Shown here: positions 1-14,400 of the stretch, piece after piece | Layout of the letters: each line of letters starts with the position of its first letter | How positions within the stretch are numbered: the stretch's first letter is position 1 | NCBI GenBank assembly: GCA_022266195.1 | Contig: WHVY01000008.1 | Coordinates: 1,612,001 to 1,676,000 of the forward strand | DNA length: 64,000 nucleotides | Source: Tetranychus cinnabarinus | Taxonomy: Eukaryota > Arthropoda > Arachnida > Trombidiformes > Tetranychidae | Direction of reading: 5' to 3' | Position numbers and translations under genes: made by a program | Notes under the pieces: generated by a model | Seen by the model: only the letters and a program-made list of their open reading frames with translations | Databases searched by the model: none | Told to the model about the DNA's origin: nothing

Positions 1-798
1 CTAAGCAATTTGTGCATTTTTCATTGCGGTGCATTTTACTAATGTCAAAGTGTTACTTTTTTATTTGCTTGTAACGTACGTTGCCTAATTCTAATTTGAA
101 TCTATCAACAGCCAATCGCAATCTTGATTCTCAGCGTAGAGCAAACCAGGAAATATTGACAGGCGATTGCAGGAAAATGCTTTAATAGCTAACTTGCAGA
201 GGACTAAAACTGGTGATGACTTATCTACGAATCTCGGTGGAACTTTCAATTGAAAGAATCTTGCAAACCATAAGCTTGTGATGCAGGTTAACAAGTTTAA
301 GGGTAAGGGAAGGTTAATAATTTGAGTTACAATAATAAAATATCAAGTTATAATGTTTACAATTATAAGGTTACAATGAATTGATTACAAATTAGTTTGG
401 TTAACAGCAAGTTAAGGTTTACTAGGTAGTTAACGGTAAAAGGAAGGATTAAGGAAACCAACGGAGTCATCGTTGACTCGACCGCTGGCTGGAAACTGAC
501 ATGGTTAAGAGTTGGAGTGGTAATATGATTTAATAACTGAAATTGAACCCTTTTATACTGGATTTAAACTAGCTCCCTCTTAGGTTTGCTCACTTTGATC
601 CCAATATGATTAATTCATAATTATTGTGACCAAAAGATGTCAAAACATAATTTGATTGACCAACCATTGCGTATAATTGTTGTTAAAAATCAATAAATTG
701 ATTTTTATTTGTTACACTTGGCATCAATTTAGTTATCGATTTTCATGTACCTGGCAAATAAGCTTTTCATTGGGCACGTAAGTTGACAAATCTAAAGG
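1..798. other. Intergenic, no supported gene
   Basis: Only short open frames occur, and none has recognisable domains. The stretch 100-300 has somewhat protein-like composition on both strands, but stops and frame changes break it up. It could be old transposon sequence, though I cannot name a family. Confidence 0.5.
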
Positions 799-1165
799 AT
801 GATTTTCAATGTTGACAATGTTCAAGAACCTAATTTTTTGAATCATGATTTACCGATTTTCTATTGGGAACAAGTAGCTGAACAAACGAGATCTGCGTTA
901 CTTGAAAAATGTCATATTCAAATAATCAATTCAAGATTAAACTTGACGAAGCAAGTGGATAAACTTGTGATTAAAATTTACCAACCAAGTTCACTTAAAA
1001 ATGAAACTTTATTGATGAATTGGAGTAAAATAAATTTTCCTTCAACTTAAACTTCACAATAATGCTTTAAAAACATTGATTTTTAATGGTCAAGAATCTC
1101 AAATTTAACAGATAATATCAAGGACTTGAGTGGACAATATTATTCCTACGATTAATACATCTGTT
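799..1165 (+). pseudogene. Decayed leucine-rich-repeat / F-box-like fragment
   Basis: An 83-codon open frame (799-1050) reads MIFNVDNVQEPNFLNH and continues with LPIFYWEQVAEQT. After its stop, the same kind of sequence continues in a shifted frame (LKLHNNALKTLIFNGQ, a leucine-rich-repeat-like spacing). After a second shift near 1107 it continues again (LTDNIKDLSGQYYSYD). Two frame breaks within 120 bases make this a relic. Spider mites carry large lineage-specific F-box/LRR families, which is the likeliest source, but I see no F-box here and do not recognise a specific parent. A single broken exon with unseen introns is the alternative. Confidence 0.4.
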
Positions 1166-2455
1166 TTTAGATCAATAAACGTAAGTCTTGATACAAACTG
1201 ATCCGATAATGTTTCATTAGAGTCTCGATTTGGTCAAAAAACTCAAATCACATTTTAAACAGTCAGTTGACTTTTATCAATTTGTTGTCAAAATACAAAA
1301 ACAATGATATCCATTAGCTTTTCAGTTCAACAGTTCAACATCAAGTAAGCACTCAATTAATCACTAGATTTGGTAATTGTCTAAATTGACCCTCAATTGT
1401 CCATGAATTGAACGAAAGACCAGAGAAACTGATAAAAAAATCAAAACTAAATTATAAATAAGTCAAGTATTATTTTGGTTGTTAAGCAAAAAACAAAACA
1501 AAAAGGTATCAACAAGTAACAAGCGGTTTATTCAAATGATGTTCCTGATGAAAACTGTACTTTCCCTGTTGAACAGTTAAAGGTTATTTATTTTAAACGG
1601 CGCAATAAGTACCAAAAATAAGTAAATCTTATAATTCAAATAATTATCATTAAAATTAATAATAAATAGAAAAGGTTGAAAGCTGGAAAACTAAAGAGGA
1701 TCGAGCAAGAAACACAACAACAAAAACAAGTTATGATTATCAGGATAAATGCAAACATACGCATAATAATTTGAGTTGAATTTAATTGCACTTTGACTTT
1801 CACCCTTTTCCCACTTTTATTCATTCACCTCCATTCATCTAATTAGTTTTTGTTAATAATAGTTGAATAAATTGATGGTGAAACGTACCAACAATCAACA
1901 ATGGAAACAACAGCAAGCATTAATATTACATACAACCAGCAAGCTAAACATGTTGATACAACTTTCATCTTGTTCATCAATGAATCCTCCTTTTATCCAC
2001 CTTCTTGTCCTCCTCTTGATCATCATGTTAACCCTCCTTACCTGCAATAAACCATAAATATTACTCTTTCGGTGTCACTTCATCATCATCATCTAGCCCA
2101 CCCCACCAACCAGTACCCATACAATAGCACCGTTACAGCTCACTGAGCTATCGAGTTTAACATTTGATAACAGTTTTGGACTCTTCTTTTCATCCCACAA
2201 TCTCACTGTCTTTTTTTTCACTCATTTACTTTATTGTCACAGTTGAACATTTTATCTTGATCAACATCAACACCAAGTTGATTCAGTTTATTCATTTCAT
2301 TATTGAAAAATATATTAATCAATAGAAATCTACTTTTTCCCTTAAAAACACCAATTATCGTTATCGAGGAAACAAAAATTAAGATAAAGCAAAATTAAAA
2401 TATCAAGTAATCTGATTTCTTACAACCCTTGGTTAACCCTGTTTTTGGCATCATA
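1166..2455. promoter_or_regulatory. Upstream region and probable 5' UTR of the FAS gene
   Basis: This is non-coding sequence before the FAS start codon. It includes CAT/CAC-rich stretches around 2070-2110 and 2160-2240. I could not identify a convincing TATA box or transcription start. Short open frames on both strands are low-complexity and look fortuitous. Confidence 0.35.
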
Positions 2456-5400
2456 ATGCCTGTGACCTCTGAGAGCTTATCAAAGCCCTCAGGATCAGAC
2501 CCATCTTCATCATCACCAGGTTCATCTTCATTCTCATCAAATTCATCTTCATCCAATGGCAGTTGTCCAGAGAATCAAAGTGCCAATCCTAGTGTTTCAA
2601 GAGGAACCAAAGCTATCAACCAGCTAAATTGGAAATACAATGAAGATATTGTCATGTCAGGTACTTCCGGACGTTTTCCGGAGGCCGATAGTGTTGAAGA
2701 GCTTTGGTACAATTTGATGAATTCAATTCCAATGTACACAAGAGACGCTCGTCGATGGCCAGTCAGTAAGTACAACATTCCCAATAAGCAAACCCAACAA
2801 CCCAACATAACCCAACATAACCCAAAACCTTAAAAGCCTAAACCTTAACTTAACCAATCAACTCTAACCCGATAAAATTTAAATCATTAAAACACTAATA
2901 AAAGCTGAAAAAATTGGCTTTAAAATATGGAAATATAAAATGTCCGTTAACCTGAAAATTTGCTTTCCAATTGGTCTTATCAATATTGAGAGTTGATTTT
3001 TTCTGCTCATTTTAACTGTTAAACTATTTGCTTAATTGATGAACCGAAGCGATCTCGAAGAAATGTTGACGATGATAATCAATGAAGGAAGTGAAATTAT
3101 GGGAAAAGTGAAAATTGAGAGTTAAATTGTGAACACAATCAACCTGTTGTTTGTATGTTAATGGGTAACTGGTATTGGGATAATAGTGAACCTGAATCTT
3201 CCCTGGGCTTTCCTTAGTTGTTTGCTAATAGGAAATCCCACTCCATTTAATTATAATTGTTAACAATCGCCTTAATTGTAGTTAGTCTAATATATTCCCT
3301 TCCAAGTAATTTACCCTCTAAAACATTTTCACCCTTAAAAGTAAAAGTTGGAAGACAATAACATTAAAGGTTGAAGTTGAGTAAAAATGATTTGAGACAT
3401 TTTCTTGTACCATTTTATGGCCTTTAATTTTCTCAACCTATTCTAATTTGTATTGCTGTTAATTGTTATAAATTGCTGCTTCAAATTAACTTGAAAATTG
3501 GTTAAGTTTACCAATAGTTAAATGATTAATTATAACTCATAACTGTAATACTAATGAGAAAGGTTTACTTGAAAAAAAAGAGGGAAACATTTTTAGTTTA
3601 AACTCGGAAGATTGTTCACTTTTTTTATATTGATTGATTGTTGCCATTAACTGTAACTGGTTGACTTAACAATATGTTAAACATTTTGTTGTTTGCTGTT
3701 TAATAAGCATTATTTAATCAGGAAAATGATAGTCCCAATTACATGATTATTAGATGTTAATTCAGTCTTTAAAATTGTATCTTTCAATTATTGTTATTCA
3801 TCTTTGCATTTTTCAATCTTCAAACTGTCCATCAATCTTAACATTTGTTTAGATTCATTCAGTTTTAGTTGATTTACTTGATTATTGTTGACTATAATGA
3901 TCACTATTGTAAACCCTATTTAGGAAAGTTAACATCAACTCAAATTAAATGATGGCTATCAATTTAATGATAACCTTTAATCAGCTTGCTTGACAATTTG
4001 CTTCATTGTTTGAAATCTGGCTTTTTTCATTTTCAGTATTTTTTGCAACCAACAATTGACAATTTTGATTGTTTACACTCAGCTAATTATTGATACTGTC
4101 AAGATCAACAGTTAAAAGTACTTCTTTTAGACCATTGATGAGCAAATTGGGAAAAAAAGCTTACAATCAACAATCCTAACATCAACTATTGTTGGTGATG
4201 AGAGGTCAAATGTTGATTGTGATTTAGCCAGCTTTTCAGTTGTAATTGTAATCCTGATTTGCTGTTTACTAAATATTGGCATTTCTTGTATTGCTTCAAG
4301 CTTTCATCATTGTTTGCTTGATTAACGTCAACATTGTATTATTGAACAGATTAATACTTTGATTGTAATTATAATCACATTTCATCTCATTTAAACAATT
4401 ATCATTATTCACTCGGAAGAGTTAATGGTTTAAGAATGGAAAGTAAGACTGAGAAATTTTTCAAACTGTAAATGGCTGTTACACTGAACATCTTGGGACA
4501 TGTTTGAAAATCTAGTTCATTAGGTTTACACTTTTCTTAATAATTTAATAATACAATTTAACGTTAATCTGGTGACACAAATAAATTACAATTAAAGAAA
4601 ATGCTTCGTCCAAACACTTATTAGTTTAAATAATTAATGGTGAACTCAATTCAAAGTTGTATAATAGCAAACATTTTCATCAACACTCTCGATCGTCAAT
4701 TTTATATTTAACGATTTAGATGATCTATCATTGAGAATTGTTATTGATTTTGTATCAGTTTATAGTTGATATTTGGCCAGTTCAATATTCAATGCTTGAT
4801 GATTTTTCCAAATTCAAGTGATAATCAGGTTTGTTTGCCAGGTAATTTCCGAGTTCTCAACTAATATTCTGTAATTAGTTATTATCTGGTTATAATTGTG
4901 CTTGGAATTGGTTGAAGTGTTTCCAGCAGTGAATCTGTTATTCCTGGATGTTTACCCCTTTAAATATTTGAATCAAAGTATCCAGTTAAAATAGGCTTCT
5001 TATTGTCACACTGTCAATAAATCATTTTGAAGTTGACTTTTTTTTCTGGCTAATTATCAACTATTGATGTGAATCGATCCGCAATAGCTTGAAGACCATC
5101 ATAACTTTGATTATAGTGCTTGTCATCAAATGAACTTTCCAAATACACTTTCTTGGAAGATTGTCAATCAGCCTCGGCAATATGATGATCATCTTTTGAT
5201 TGCTGTGAATCGTTTGGCTTTCATGTTTTGCTGTGCTACAAGAAAAAGAAAAAATAACCTCAAATCAATAACGAAGCTTAAAGTAATCAAACGAGCATTG
5301 AACATTGAAAAAGAGAAACAATCGAGGAGAGAAAAAAATATTAAGCAATTGAACTTAAATTTTGTGTTGATTTGACTTGAATAAACTTAAAAGGTTACTT

Positions 5401-8400
5401 AACTCACTAAGTTGGTCAAAATTAACTCGGTTTTGAGGTTTAATTCAGACATAAAAAACCATTTCAACAAGATTAATAGATAGTCGACATTATATTCAAT
5501 CTATAATTAATTCAAACCTTTAAGGCTTTAATCGAGACTTGATTTCATTTGAGACTACACAAAAAAAGCAAGTTTAAAAGGAGATGTTGCCTGATGCTAA
5601 AACAAGATTAATCAAGTCATTTAATCAAATTACGCTTAATTATTATAGATAAGTTGGGCAAGGAAGCAGAATTTGAAAATTTGATGGATAATTTGAGATT
5701 CATACTTCATTAAGAATTGAACAGTTTGAATAAAACAATAAATATCGGCATGAAAAGCGACTAATCCTTGCAATCCTTGATGGCAATGCAAATAACGTTC
5801 GTCATAAATAGCATTTAATTGTAGTTGAGCCAGATTAACGAAGAAGATGGAATCATAGTCCAGATTAATTCAACGATAGGAAACTTCAAGTTATCTGTAA
5901 GTTAAAAAAAAGAGAGATTAATTAACGTTAGTCAAATGATATAATAATAAACAATAGAATGATTGGAATGAAATTATTAACTGACGTTAATCAAATTGAT
6001 TTACAGCAGACAATCAAAACAGAGATATAAAGAAAGCAATCAGTGTGCTCATGCAATCGGAAAAACTACTCATGGAGTGTTTCAACAATTATGATATAAT
6101 AATGATAGAAATTTCGTATTTACTCAAATTAAATTGAACTTTTGAACTTACCTTTCATCTATAACATACACGAAAATTAGATTAAACTTGAAAATATTGA
6201 AAAGATTAAGGAATAAGATTAAATAAGGAAAAATCACAGCTTAATAGATCAATGGGAATCACATAGCAAAGAGGCTTTTATAATACAGTAAAAACACGTG
6301 TATAACGACTGACAGTTATTGTTGATATCAGACTTTCATTAAAATTGTAACATTGAAATTCATTTGAAAATATCATTAGTTGATTGAATGGCAGTTTAAT
6401 TCACGATAATTTAATTGATCAAAGGATTGTAATAAATATTTTAATCACTGGGAAATAATTTAAGGACAAAAATGCTAAAAAATAAACTCTTTGTTAGAGA
6501 TCGAGAGGGAACAGAAGAAACAAATCTCATTGGTCAATGGCGGTAAATTAAGGGTTAGAGGGAAATATGAATTGTAATTGTTTCGCATTGTAAGGAAATT
6601 TAAATTGTAATGACAATTATTTACGACAACAATTTTACTTAATTTACCGGAATTTACCGAAAATTTCCTTCAAATTAATTAATCCGAGTACATAAAAATT
6701 CAACATGTCAGTATAAGTGTTATTAAGTCGCTTTATAATCACCACATTTTACCCTGTTGATTGTTAACAATGGTTGATTGCCACTGATTTTTGGGAATAC
6801 CTTAACTTGGTAATTTAACTCAGGGATTTTTAAAATAATAAATAGCAATTTAATTAACTTGGCTCATTATTGACAATAATAATGTTTCTGGATGAAGTGG
6901 TTTGCATGAAAACAAATCTTGAAACGAGATGGAATAGCCTTGGTCAAGTTCAGTAAATGAGTTAACAACAACATTATTAGTTCAACTAAGGTCAAGTTTT
7001 GGGTTATTAGAGGGTAAAAAGGTCAAATGGTTGTATTATTTATAATTAATTTAATGTTGCAAGTTGATCATTTCTAGAGAAGCAAACAAGCAAATAGTTG
7101 AATGTTGGTCATTCAATGAAAGCCTAAAAGAGTATAATAAATATTATTGAAAGATTAACTTAATAACCTTAATATTGGATCAAAATTTGTGAGAAATAGT
7201 TTAATAATAATGTTAATCTTGACAAATTAGACTGCATTTGATCTGATAATCTGTGGTTACAATCAAAAAATGAAAAAATTGAGTAAATTTGAAAAGAGCG
7301 CTTTTTGTTTTTTTCTTGTTTTCAATTTTTCTTCGTTTGCAGTTTTCAAATGTTTATAACCGTTTTTTTTATTCAACAATTTACAATTTACCCTTAAGGT
7401 TTAGTGATGACCCAATGGTTGATTAAGAAGATTAATTAGCATCTTGTCTTTCCCTCTTCAATCCTCTACTTCTCATAAAACCGGAAGGTTATTATTGTTG
7501 TACTGACCAAAGGGTCAAAACTAAAGCGCCATTATCATTATGCTTTTACATCTTTATTATTATGGCTATCGTTTTCAACTTTTTTTTGACAACTTTCCAT
7601 CTTATATTTCATTCAATCTGGATATTTGGTTCAATCTTCAGCCAAACTGTGAGTCAGATTCATTGTGCTTTATGAGCAAACTGACGCAAAAAACTGTTTT
7701 AACTTAAAGTTATTTTCATTTTTGGCTATTCATCAACAACTACAGTTTGGATCCAGGTTTTACAACCCTCAGGCCATTACTAACGCTCATGATGATGATG
7801 ATTTTAACCAGTTTTGAAACCGTTAGATGAAACAAGTTGAAAGTGATCGTGTTTAAGGGTGAAATAAATTAGAGATGAAAGTTAATTTTTGCCAGGAAGA
7901 GAAAGTAACGTTTAAATTCATGATACATTTGCTGTTGGTAATGTTGATGTTGCTGATGATGCTGATGATGATTAAATAACTGTAGATGCTTTTTCATCAT
8001 CACAAATGCTGACCGTGATTAAGGTAATACATAAAATGAATGATATTAAAAAAGCAGGACGATATAAGAGGAAGTTGCGAGATGCCAGTTGGCTTACATA
8101 CATCGGAGGTTCAAATGAAATGTTTGCGTTTTTTCCTCGATTATTTGGCTTTTCTGGTTTGCTGGTTGGTTAGTTGATTGTAACACTTTCCCTTGATACT
8201 CAACTAATAACACGAAAATAAGACTAATGTGACCGAGAAATGATAATTGTATAGAAAGATGTAAATCTTGAAGTAAAATAATGGCAACTTCAACAGCAAC
8301 CAAGCTACAGTAAAGCAAATTGATTATCATTGAAAATCATTGATATTTTAATTTCATGTTACATCCACGTTTAATCAATGATTATACCATTATAACCTTG

Positions 8401-11400
8401 CAATCAATGAATTGACTTTCCTGAGTGATTTACCCAGTAAATCAAGGGCAGACATTTCTTATCTAAAAGAGTAGCCTCTTCTTGAGATGCAGAGCAAATC
8501 AATTGTGGAAAAAAGCATCTCTTCTTTGAGTGTCAAGTTTATCATATTTTTTTCATTAAATTGTTTTAATAACTGTAAAATTCCAGATAACCTTTTAAAG
8601 AAAAATCTCAATCAAATGAGCCATAAATTGAACATGAAATGAAAGTTGTAATCAAAGTGAGGAATAATTTTATTCAGTCAAAAAAGCCTCATCTTTTAAC
8701 ACACTTTAAGTTTGTATCCAATATTATAAGACCTAAGGGTACAGGTAAAAAGGTTTAAAGCGGACATTTTATATTTTTAAACCATCAACATTTCCCAAAA
8801 TAACCCATTTTTGGCTGTTCAGCATTTCATTAATTGATTTCTTCTTCAATCCTTAATTTAGATTTGATCAATTTACCACCAAGAACGGGTAAACTTAAAG
8901 ATATTAGTAAATTTGATGCTGAAATGTTCAACATTGATCCTTCCTTGGCTCATGATATGGATCCACAAATGCGTCTCCTCCATGAAGTTGTTTATGAGGC
9001 TCTTTGGGATGCAGGTAATTTAACCCTTATTCAATCATTAATAACAGTTATCCGAGACTAATTACGATCAAAAATTAAACACAAACACCAGAAAAGGTCA
9101 CAATCAAAAATAAAGAATCAAGTTGATGCTTTCAATGGTGTGTTTACCAACAACCCAATTGGTTTAAATGCTTTGTACTCTTCATTAAACGCACTACTCT
9201 GACATGATTCAATAATCAACTAAACTGTTGTTGTTTCCCTAATAATGTAACTTTCACTTGATTGCCATTATAATTGGAGATGAAATTTGATCAAATTGAG
9301 AAAGATTAATTGGGCTCAATATTGTTTGTGGTTACATCCGAGTGAATCTACGTTTCAACTGTTTTAAGCTAACAATTGAGTCTGTTTTATCAAAAAATCT
9401 CGCTTCAATCACAATAATTAAGTCTAAATATAGTAAATATAACTAATCAACTGACTTTTGTTTTCATTTCATTTCTCAAATTTCAGTATTTTTTGGATGT
9501 CAAAGTCAATTGTTATTGTTTTGCTTTTCTAGAGCAAATTGATTCAAAACAATTATAATTACCATTAGGTCAGTTAATTTCAGGTGAAATGAAGGTCCGG
9601 AAATTAAAGTGAAATTTATGCTATTACCTGTATTATTGTTATCCTGACTATCATTATTATTTTGAAAATATTTCATCTTACAATACAATTAAATGGAGAG
9701 AGTGAAATTATTTTCCCATTCTGACCTTAATAGTGAAAACAACAAAAGTTGACTCAATAGTTGGGGAATCTTTAAGTTGTATAATCTAACGTCAAGTTCA
9801 GGTTAATCAGCAACATTTCATCAGATACATGTATCATCATTATCATTATTATATTCCTGAATGACCTGAAAAAGACAATTTAATCATAGGTTTTGATCAA
9901 AGGTTGGTTAAAGTGTTTTTGTTTTTCAACGTCAATCATAATATTCACGTGTTAGATGGAAAGATTGGGAATATTTGAGTATTAATTGCTGGAATTGTTG
10001 AGAATTTAGTTTTTAATTGCTATTGTAAATGGAAAGTTTAATTGCTAGTGTTAAGTTAATTAATAATAATAATTTTTGCCACATAAAATTCACACTAATT
10101 GGGTTGGTGGAAAAAGTGTGAACTCCAGCTTTTGTTTGGGTTCAATTTCCAAACATATGATGTTAACATGTGATAATTAGCTCTTGTTAGATTTTGAAAG
10201 TGATTTTTTTAATCTTTTTTTTTGTGTATTGTTTATTTATTTAATGTTATCTTTGTACTGTTTTAATCATTTGTTTAGGTCATGATCCTAATGATTTAAG
10301 AGGATCTCGAACTGGTTTCTTCTTGGGCTCATGTTATGACGATACATTGGCTGGTTATCGTGAAGATGATTCAAAGTTACGACCCTATCACTCATTTGCC
10401 TCAAGAATCTCATATGCTTATGACTGGAAAGGCCCAGTTGTCCTGGTTGATACAGCTTGTGCTTCTTCATTTTCAGCTTTTGTCGAAGGATTAGCATCAC
10501 TTAAATCAGGAGCCTGTGATCGATGTATTATTGGCGGAGTTGCTGTTCAACTTCGACCTGCTATTGCTAATGCTTTCGCTCAATTGAAAATGTTGTCACC
10601 TGATGGATCATCAAAGTGTCTTGATGCATCTGCTGATGGGTATTGTCGATCAGAAGCTGTTGTTGCTCTCTTATTGGAAAGAGAATCAATGGCTAAACGA
10701 ATCTATGGTAAAATCCTTAATTGCCGAACAAATTGTGATGGGTATAAACAAGAGGGAATCACTTTTCCCGGTTTCGAGACTCAGTACAATCTTTTGAAAG
10801 AGGTTTACGATGAGCTTGATATCTCGCCAGAAGATATTGATTATGTTGAAGCACACATTACTGGAACTCAAGCTGGTGATCCCGTTGAATCGGCAGCAAT
10901 TGTTGGCTCATTGAGACCCAATAACTCAACTAAACCGATTATGTTTGGTTGTCTTAAATCATCAATTGGTCATTCTGAGGGTGCTTCGGCTCTTTGTTCA
11001 TTGGCAAAGGTCAGTAAAATAATGCAAGCGGGTTGCATTCCACCCAATCTCAATTACAAATCACCCAATCCAAACATCAAACCCTTGGTTGATGGCATAA
11101 TTAAACCAGTTACAACTGTAACACCGTTTAAAGATGAATATATTGCTGTTAATTCGTTTGGTTTTGGTGGAGTTAATGTCCATGCTGTTATACAAGCAAA
11201 TCCTAAAAATGTTAACCAAGAAAGTTACCACTTAACTCACCCAATTGATCGTTTAATTAATTCATCCAACCGTACAATTGAAGGACTTAACGCTTTATTC
11301 AATTTCTTTGAAACTAACCGATCAGAAGTCAATCGCGAATTGCTCCAGCTGATCAACGATACTGCTAAAATTAGTCCAGAACAAGGTTTTAAGGCTCGTG

Positions 11401-14400
11401 GCTATGTCATTTTATCAGCTGATGGAATGGTCAAAAGAATTGTCAAAAGTTCTCCAGAGTCAAAACCTCTTTATTTGGCTTTTGGTTCAACTTTTGTAAC
11501 TGAATTGACTAAAGAATTGATTGAATTTCCTACTATGCAAACATCATTGGAAGATTCAGTTAAGCTGTTGAGACAAGAAGTTGGTTATAATTTGGAGTCT
11601 CTATTGTCAACCAACAATAACGAAGATTCACTTGGCAGATCACTCAAATCACTTTCCATTCAATTAGCTTTTGTTGATCTACTCAAAAGTCTTGATATAA
11701 ATGCTCAAGGAGTATTTGGAATTGATTATATTGGTGAACTTGCTGCTGCTTATGCAGACCAGATAATCAATAAAAAACAAGCTTTATTATCAGCATATTG
11801 GTTATCTAATCCATCATCATCAACTAACCAAAAAACAAACGAACTGTCAACAATTTTAAGCCCCCAATATGTTGGTAAACCACAAAAATTGATGCAACCT
11901 AATGGATCAACCGAGATTACAGCAAATTATCTGATTGCCCGATCATCAGTTACTGTAACTAATGACTCAATTGCTAATTTATTGAGTAAGGTACCAGAAA
12001 ATGCTGCAATTGTCACACCAAGTAAATCATTTGAATTCCAATTATCTCCAAATCAAATGACAATTCCAATTACCAAATCAGGCTCTCAAAATTCAACCCA
12101 CTCTATATTGGAAGCCTTAGGGGAAATTTATACAACCGGACAATGGCCAAGGATTGATCGTCTTTATCCTTCAGTTTCCTATCCAGTCCCTCGGGAAACA
12201 CCACATATTGGTCACCTTCTTCGATGGGATCATTCAAAATCATGGAAAGTCTGTAAATATCCAGAATATTTTGATTTTATTCAATCAAATAACAATTATT
12301 CAATTGAAGCAATGTCACCTGATTGGGCTTTCATGGAAGGCCATTGTATTGATGGAAGGATATTGGTTCCAGCTACATGTTATCTTTACCTTGCTTGGCA
12401 TTACCTTGGTCGTCTTCATGGTATTTGCGGTATTCGAGTTCCTGTTGAATTTAGAAATGTTCGTTTTATTCAAGCTACCCTGTTGCCCAAAAATGCATCT
12501 GTTACTTTTGGTGTACACATCAACTTGCAGACAAATGCTTTCCAAGTAACTGACAACGATGTCATTGTTGTTAGTGGAGAAATTAAAATTCCTTCTGAAG
12601 AAATTCCTCTCTATCAAAGCATGATGAGCTCAATTGCCTCTAAAATAGATCCAGAGGGTAATATTACTTTGAAAACTAAAGACATTTACAAAGAATTACG
12701 TCTTCGTGGTTACGATTATGGACCAACTTTCCAGGGTTTGGTTGAGGCATCTTCTGATGGTTCTCATGGTTTAGTTAAATACCTTGATCATTGGGTTTCC
12801 TTTTCTGATGCTCTTCTTCAATGTGCCATTCTTGCCAAAAGACATCGCTACCTTTATTTGCCAACTTTCATTGAATATCTTCGTGTTGATCCAACTATAT
12901 TATTTGATTCAATCGAGGAAGCTCGATCTAAGACTGGCGAGCCATATCTTGATGTTTACTTTGACCATCAAGCTAAATTGGGCATTACTTCAGGAATTAT
13001 TTTGAAAGGAGCAAAAGCGACTGCAGTTTCAAGGCGACCAAACAACCAATCAGTTCTCCTTGAATCGTACGATTTTGCACCCTTCAATCAATCTATTCCT
13101 GCTAACTTGAAAATGGAGAAAAAAATTGGTCATTATATTGATCTTTGTTCAACTGTTTTAAAGCAATTAAGCAAACCATCTGATGGTTCTTTCGATGATG
13201 CACCAGTTAAAAGATATCTTGAAACATCTAAAGATGAAGCTTCTCTTTTAAGAAGTCTTTATGAAGCATATCAGTCTGATGAAGATCAAACTTCAGTTAG
13301 CAAATTGTCTAAATCTTTAGATGCTAATCGTGAACCATTATCTAGTGATTTGTTGGTCTCACAATCAACTTTAAATGAATTAATTCAAGATCAAGTTGGT
13401 TTGGTTGTTGAAAATTTAACCTCAAAGAGTATAATCATAACTGAAATCAATGAGACTTTTGCCCTTCTCGCTGAATCAATTTCTGATTCTATATCTACAT
13501 TAGGAATTCGTTCCAAAGTTAATCTAGTTCACCCTGAGCCCGAATCCTCAACTATCTCCTCATCACGAGCACGAATCATCAAAGGCTCATTAAGCTCAGA
13601 GCAATTACCATCAATTGATACTTGTGATTTGATTATTTATAAAGATGCCAGAGTTAGACCTTTGGTTGAGAAAGTCAATTCCACTGAATCCCTTCCAATT
13701 AACAAAGTAATATCTTTCTGTTCAGAAAATCTTCGACAGGGTGGATTTGCGTTACTCTGTTTCCGTCTTAATAATTTTACAATCGAAAATGAAATTTGCT
13801 CATTCCTTGGCTTACCTCAAGTTGATTTATTTGTTGATCAAATAACAGAAGACATGGCTTCTTCGGCTGGTTTACAAGTCATTTCAAATATTTACGGCTC
13901 TTCAGGACAATTACAATCCATCTTACTTCGAAAATTGCCAAAAGTAGCAAACTATGAAACTTTGACCGTTTCAAATAATGACTTTAAGTGGGTTGAAACT
14001 TTGAAAACAATGCTTCTCAGTGAAATTGAGAAAAAGGTTTGGCTGGTTGCAGATACTAATGAGCCCATTAACGGTATCCTTGGTATGGTTAATTGTTTAC
14101 GGCGAGAACCTCGAGGAGATCAAATAAGATGTTTATACAACATAAGACAATCAGAGGAAGACAACTCTTCACACTTATCAGCCGAAGAAATCTTATCAAA
14201 ACATTTAATTGAAACCGATTTGGTTATCAATGTTATTTACAATGGTGAACTTGGATCTTATCGTCACCATATCATCGATCCAAGTGAAGATCCAATGACA
14301 CAAGCAAAACACATCTATTTAGATGTTAAAACTAAAGGTGATTTGTCATCCCTACGATGGCATCAATCCATTCATGACATTTGGAAGTCAGTACCTCCTC

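Noticed and set aside
5130..5375. 81-codon open frame in FAS intron 1
   Set aside because: Lys/Asn-rich low-complexity sequence, no domain, weak start; looks like chance in AT-rich DNA.
12154..12549. 131-codon overlapping frame inside FAS exon 3
   Set aside because: Shadow of the true frame, which carries the dehydratase motif.
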